Shown piece after piece: positions 60,149 to 64,000 of a DNA stretch of 64,000 bases. The stretch is from assembly GCA_030248065.1 (NCBI GenBank), contig JASAMV010002878.1:20625-84624 (forward strand), given 5' to 3'. Numbering within the stretch: the first letter of the stretch is position 1; each line of letters begins with the position of its first letter. The notes beneath the pieces are model-generated. The model was not told the origin of the DNA. It was given only the letters and a program-made list of their open reading frames with translations, and did no database searches. A program made the position numbers and the translations under genes. The DNA is from Rhynchonema sp. JSB1_4 (taxonomy: Eukaryota; Nematoda; Chromadorea; Monhysterida; Xyalidae).

Positions 60149-61578
60149 AAGTGACCCGCAAATGCGAAGAAGTATGACAGAATTCTAAAAGAATTCAAAT
60201 GACTGTCAATCAAGGTCCCACAAACGAGACAGTCAGCGGACACATTGAAAACTGAACCGTCCGAATATTGCAGGAATGCCAGTATGATTCAGCAGTTCCG
60301 CTATTGGTTTTTGAAAATCATGCAATTGGTGTTTGAAAATTCATTAGTACCACTGGAATCAGCGTGGAAAGCTACATTGGATAGATGTCTCTTTCGCCAT
60401 TGTGCCCATGCGTAGTTGGGTCTTACAGAAATCCCCGGTCTTAATACATAATTATGCGGAACGGCATGCCACACTACAATGTACATTACAGTAACATCAT
60501 TAGTCAACATATCAAGCTCAGAATGATCGGAGACCGTAGAATTTACACAATACTACCAGTTGTCACCACTAAGTTCGCCCAGCCTAAAATTTTTCAATGC
60601 AAACAATTATTCGTAATTTTGCAGCGAGTGTTTACAGTGCCTGTTATAATTCCTGCTTTTAAAATGAAGGTGCGGCTCGGTCTTGATTGCGAGAATCCCG
60701 CAAGGTTTTTGCAATTTGAAGTTTAGTAATTTGCTGGCCAGAATTGTGCTTGGGCTGTGCAACTGATACACATTATGAGCATTAGTCAAACAGGAAGGTG
60801 AAATGGCGCCCATTGAAAACAAACTTTGGTTGCTGTTTTTTACGAATACAACGTCGTTTGTTTGGTCACGCATCTTTCAATGACATTGGCATGCATGAAA
60901 TAAAAATAAGGACGTATTTATACCACTCGTTATCAAATTTTGTGGATCAATGAAAACGCACATTACACATTCGTAATGTATATATACCTCAAGAAAGCCC
61001 CCAGAAGTGAAACTTAATTAAATTATTTGATTGCAGTGTAACCGTGCCTGAAGTTACGAGACCAAACGTTGCGAATAAAGTGTGCAGAATTCTTCTTTCC
61101 TTCTGCTTCTATCAAAACTTGGTCCCTGATATATAGAAGCATCTGACGCCACAAATAACATGTGTTTCACGGGGTTTTTGGGGTCTGAAATCTAATGGTA
61201 TATTATCCGTTTAGTTGTAGGTCATGATCTGAGCCCGGAAACCTGGATGGAGACCAGAACTCAATGTTGAAAAATGCTCCAATTGTGGTGAAAACTTGCA
61301 CACAGATGTTTTCAACACCACTGAATTCAAATATGACATTCTTTTATCGCGAAATGGAATGAAACATTAAGTTTCGATAGTGTATGTGGTCTCACTCACG
61401 TTTCTGCGTGATGGTTTTCTATCTGTTTTCCACCATGTCTTCGGAGAACCCGATGCCACATAAACATGAGCTGGTTTAATACGGCTTGTGCAAACACGCA
61501 AGATATACATACATACGTGTGGTGTGTATGATGCCAGGACCGAATCGGTTTCAGATTGATTTCTGTTCCTACCAACAG
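60149..61578. other. No gene recognised
   Basis: This region should contain earlier exons of the receptor-like gene that ends at 61922, but I could not define any with membrane helices and matching splice signals. Confidence 0.35.
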
Positions 61579-61922
61579 GTTGTTGGCACATCGACAGTGC
61601 TACAGGGCGCCGACGAGATCACAGCCGAGCAACCCGCGTGCACGCGTCGTGTCCATCTGTCCGTGTTGGAAACATTCCTGCTCACCTTTCTGCCGTTTGC
61701 CTATTTGATGGTGTCTTCCTATTCCGTCTACAAGAAACACAACATCGGTCCGGCGCTTGCTTCGAACGACTGAATCTTCATGTGTTCACTCTGTTGCATA
61801 TCGACCCGATGTTGAATGCGTTGATATTCTTGTACAACAACAAGTTGTTGAAGTTTGCGTTGCGATCGTTCGTGAAAAATAAGGTGCTGTCCGATAATTT
61901 GGAGATGTGGATTTATGAGTAG
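61579..61922 (+). pseudogene. GPCR-like terminal exon with a frameshift
   Basis: After an ACCAACAG acceptor one frame encodes an intracellular stretch and then LETFLLTFLPFAYLMVSSY, which resembles membrane helix 6 of class A receptors (the FLLTxLPF pattern), ending at a stop at 61771-61773. From about 61760 another frame continues as LHVFTLLHIDPMLNALIF, a helix 7 with a DPMLN form of the NPxxY region, then a helix 8 (LLKFALRSF) and a stop at 61920-61922. One base lost or gained in the third extracellular loop would rejoin them. So this is a broken receptor copy, or a real gene with a sequence error. Upstream helices were not found. Confidence 0.5.
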
Positions 61923-62115
61923 TACTGATATTTTTGTGCATTTCTGTGTCTCTCGTTCTTTGGTTATGACATTAATTTTTTTGTCGTTATCTACGGTTTG
62001 GTTCCGGCTTGAAGCTTTTGTGATGCATACTTTGTCAGTTTGAAGTCACCAATATTTCAATATGTATAATTTTGTTTACACCTGAAATACTGTTTGTTGG
62101 TTTTTTTGTTTCACT

Positions 62116-62330
62116 ACAGTCAACCCTCGTTATAGCGACATAAACGGGACCAGGTCATTTTTGTCATTGTTGAGAATTTCCACAATAAGGGAGCAGATGG
62201 CTACGGAGTAAGTGCTGCAAAGCTGCAAGGGCATGATAGTGAAAATCAGTAAAAAACGAGGTTTGCAAGAACTCTGAGTTAACAAAAAGCTGGGCATTAC
62301 ACACAGTACAGACAGACACAGCCACAAACT
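62116..62330. mobile_element. Tc1/pogo-like MITE fragment
   Basis: CAGTCAACCCTCGTTATAG resembles the terminal repeats of Tc1/pogo-type non-autonomous elements (CAGTxxACCCTCGTTATA). Later sequence such as GATAGTGAAAATCAGTAAAAA is shared with 63870-63920. Ends are not defined. Confidence 0.45.
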
Positions 62331-62917
62331 GAGATCATCAGTCTTTTTTTAATTTAAACTGTTAACGTCCGTTTGGAATGAGTCGAGGTTTCGAAGTTTT
62401 CGTGCAGTCTTCTATCAACAAGTCTCGCTTGGTCATCACTGAATCTCACACATATCAGACCGATTGGAGATAGTTAGTCTTAAAGCACGACAATATTCCA
62501 TACTAGGTTGCAGAAAAACATACATACAGTATCTATTCTTATACTCCGGAGATCATCACATCCTTATCTTTATGTGTTATGATCTGATCCTATTAACGCA
62601 TTTAGCACGCAATTATTGCGGTGAATTGCTAAAGCTGAGTACCCCCCGGCGAATTGCAAAGTTCGGAAAAACACATAATCATAAGCTTTGAGCAGTCTTC
62701 ATCGGCGTATTGAAAACTGCATGCCACAAATTATGGCCTGTATTTTTGCGACTTACAGTACACGTCGTCAACACTGGTAATCAACGTAGGCTAACGTCAT
62801 GTGTGTAAATATTTTATCGCTCACATTTGGGGCTCCTTTTGTCTGGCAGCGTTGACCATTTGTGTTGTTTTGTTGTTTTTCTTTGTTGACGACTAGACAG
62901 CCAGCCATTAATGTGTA

Positions 62918-63153
62918 TAGTCCAACCACGAGCTCATGAGACGACTCTTTTTAAGCTTGCTTGGCCAGATACAGCAATGTTGTTCAATGTTTTGGGAGTC
63001 AAAATGGAATTTACGCACCGAGGCGGAGAGCCTGTTTTTAAAAATACATGCGTTTCTTTTCTTTCATTTCAGAAATACGTGGAACCGGAACATTATTGGA
63101 TCCGTACAAGTGAACTTCAAGATAAGTCGTCTCATGAGCTCGTGGTTGGACTA
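62918..63153 (+). mobile_element. TAGTCCAACC-family MITE, internally deleted
   Basis: Both terminal repeats are intact (TAGTCCAACCACGAGCTC and CGTGGTTGGACTA) with TA flanks at 62916-62917 and 63154-63155. The element is only 236 bp because about 110 bp of the interior is missing relative to 9874-10221. Confidence 0.85.
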
Positions 63154-63208
63154 TATGTGATCATGGCGGAGCTGGCTGCTGATTGGCTGTTGTTTGCGCT
63201 CGCGGGTA

Positions 63209-63482
63209 TTGGTCGCACAATGACCATATAAGAATTCATCAAAATCAATCCTGATTTTCACGTTCAGTCACTCTTAACTACTGTGCTATTTGTGATTCTC
63301 ACAAAACATTTTCAGCAGAAAAAATATAGCAGATCAACCACGTTGCCGCAGGTCTGAAACATTCTCTTTACTACGTGTTTTGTGTGTGATCGCGCAACGC
63401 AACGTCATTGCCCCGTCACTAGCCTGCTTTACGATTCAGGAAAAAAATTTGACCAATTCTTATAAAGTCATTGTGCGACCAA
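63209..63482 (+). mobile_element. TTGGTCGCAC-family MITE, copy 4
   Basis: Ends TTGGTCGCACAATGACC and GTCATTGTGCGACCAA, TA flanks (63207-63208, 63483-63484), 274 bp. Nearly the same as copy 2 at 47845. It lies only 55 bp from the preceding element, in the same cluster. Confidence 0.85.
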
Positions 63483-63759
63483 TATAAGCTATCTTGTGAA
63501 TATACCGCCGGTTGGCTAACGTCGCGATGTCTTCCTTGTTGCGCTGCTGCATAATTCCGTGCTGTACTGCCATATGGACTCCCGATATGATATTGTTTAT
63601 GCATTTTTGCAGTGATACGGTATTAGGATTTATCCCTTGCGGCTTGTAACTTCCATGCTTGCTGCAAAAATAAATGATGATGATGATAACAAACGCACTG
63701 TTCCACATTCTGCAAATATCTCGTCACATGCAACATATGGCCTATGTTCACATCTTGCA

Positions 63760-64000
63760 AATTCCTTATAGTGGAACTTCTTCATAGTGACGTTTATGTC
63801 GCTCTAAATATTGACATTTGGCGGTCTGAGAGCGACCTACATACCTAGTACTGAGTGCCGAGCGATGTGTTGATAGTGAAAATCTGTAAAAACTAGGTTG
63901 CAAAAACTGTGAGTTAGTTTAAAAGCAGTATATTATACACAACCACAGCTGTGATTATCGGTCCAGTTTGAATTCAAAAACTGTTGACGTCGATTTTTGA
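63760..64000. mobile_element. Second copy related to the Tc1/pogo-like fragment, cut by the window
   Basis: Contains TATAGTGGAACTTCTTCATAG near the start and GATAGTGAAAATCTGTAAAA near 63870, parallel to 62116-62330. It runs off the window end. Confidence 0.4.

Overview
This looks like nuclear DNA of a bilaterian invertebrate animal. The genes are split by many introns, almost all GT-AG, with 3' splice sites of the type TTTCAG (a style common in nematodes and tardigrades). AATAAA signals follow several stop codons, and the gene set is animal-specific: a kazrin, a core-1 galactosyltransferase, a C-type lectin, a dihydropyrimidinase, an SLC46-type carrier and neuropeptide-like precursors. I could not fix the phylum. 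Exon models were built by hand from reading frame, splice signals and intron phase; the long ones keep phase across every junction unless stated.

Layout. 1-3.5 kb: repeats, including a perfect 53-bp inverted repeat. 3.5-6.7 kb (+): SLC46-like transporter, 13 exons. 7.4-8.0 kb (-): small precursor of three MAWL/MAWM-amide-type neuropeptides, with a GC-rich hairpin just upstream. 8.3-13.4 kb: no gene recognised; mobile-element remnants. 13.5-16.8 kb (+): single-pass membrane C-type lectin with a long Pro/Ser/Ala stalk. 16.8-23.0 kb: no gene recognised. 23.1-42.0 kb (+): complete kazrin gene, 20 exons, 1,236 codons. 42.5-43.5 kb (-): a 97-residue secreted protein or peptide precursor of unknown family. 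44.5-47.8 kb (+): dihydropyrimidinase-like gene with two introns lacking a 3' AG. 47.8-50.9 kb: mobile elements. 50.9-55.9 kb (-): C1GALT1-like glycosyltransferase. 56-60 kb: mobile elements, two long purine-rich repeats and two isolated exons. 61.6-61.9 kb (+): last exon of a GPCR-like gene with a frameshift.

The most unusual signals are at the sequence level. (1) The 10-mer TGAAACATCA, in either orientation, occurs about 22 times where about 0.1 is expected; it lies in introns, at 3' splice sites, in coding exons in different frames and just after stop codons. (2) All three copies of one TA-flanked inverted-repeat element lie inside introns, within about 10-50 bp of an exon, and fill most of two of those introns, which makes them candidate intron-generating elements (introners). 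(3) Two introns of the dihydropyrimidinase gene appear to end in AT, and the lectin gene seems to need a 23-nt intron.

The genes do not form an operon. They are unrelated single-copy functions: membrane transport, peptide signalling, carbohydrate recognition, cell-junction scaffolding, pyrimidine breakdown and mucin-type O-glycosylation.
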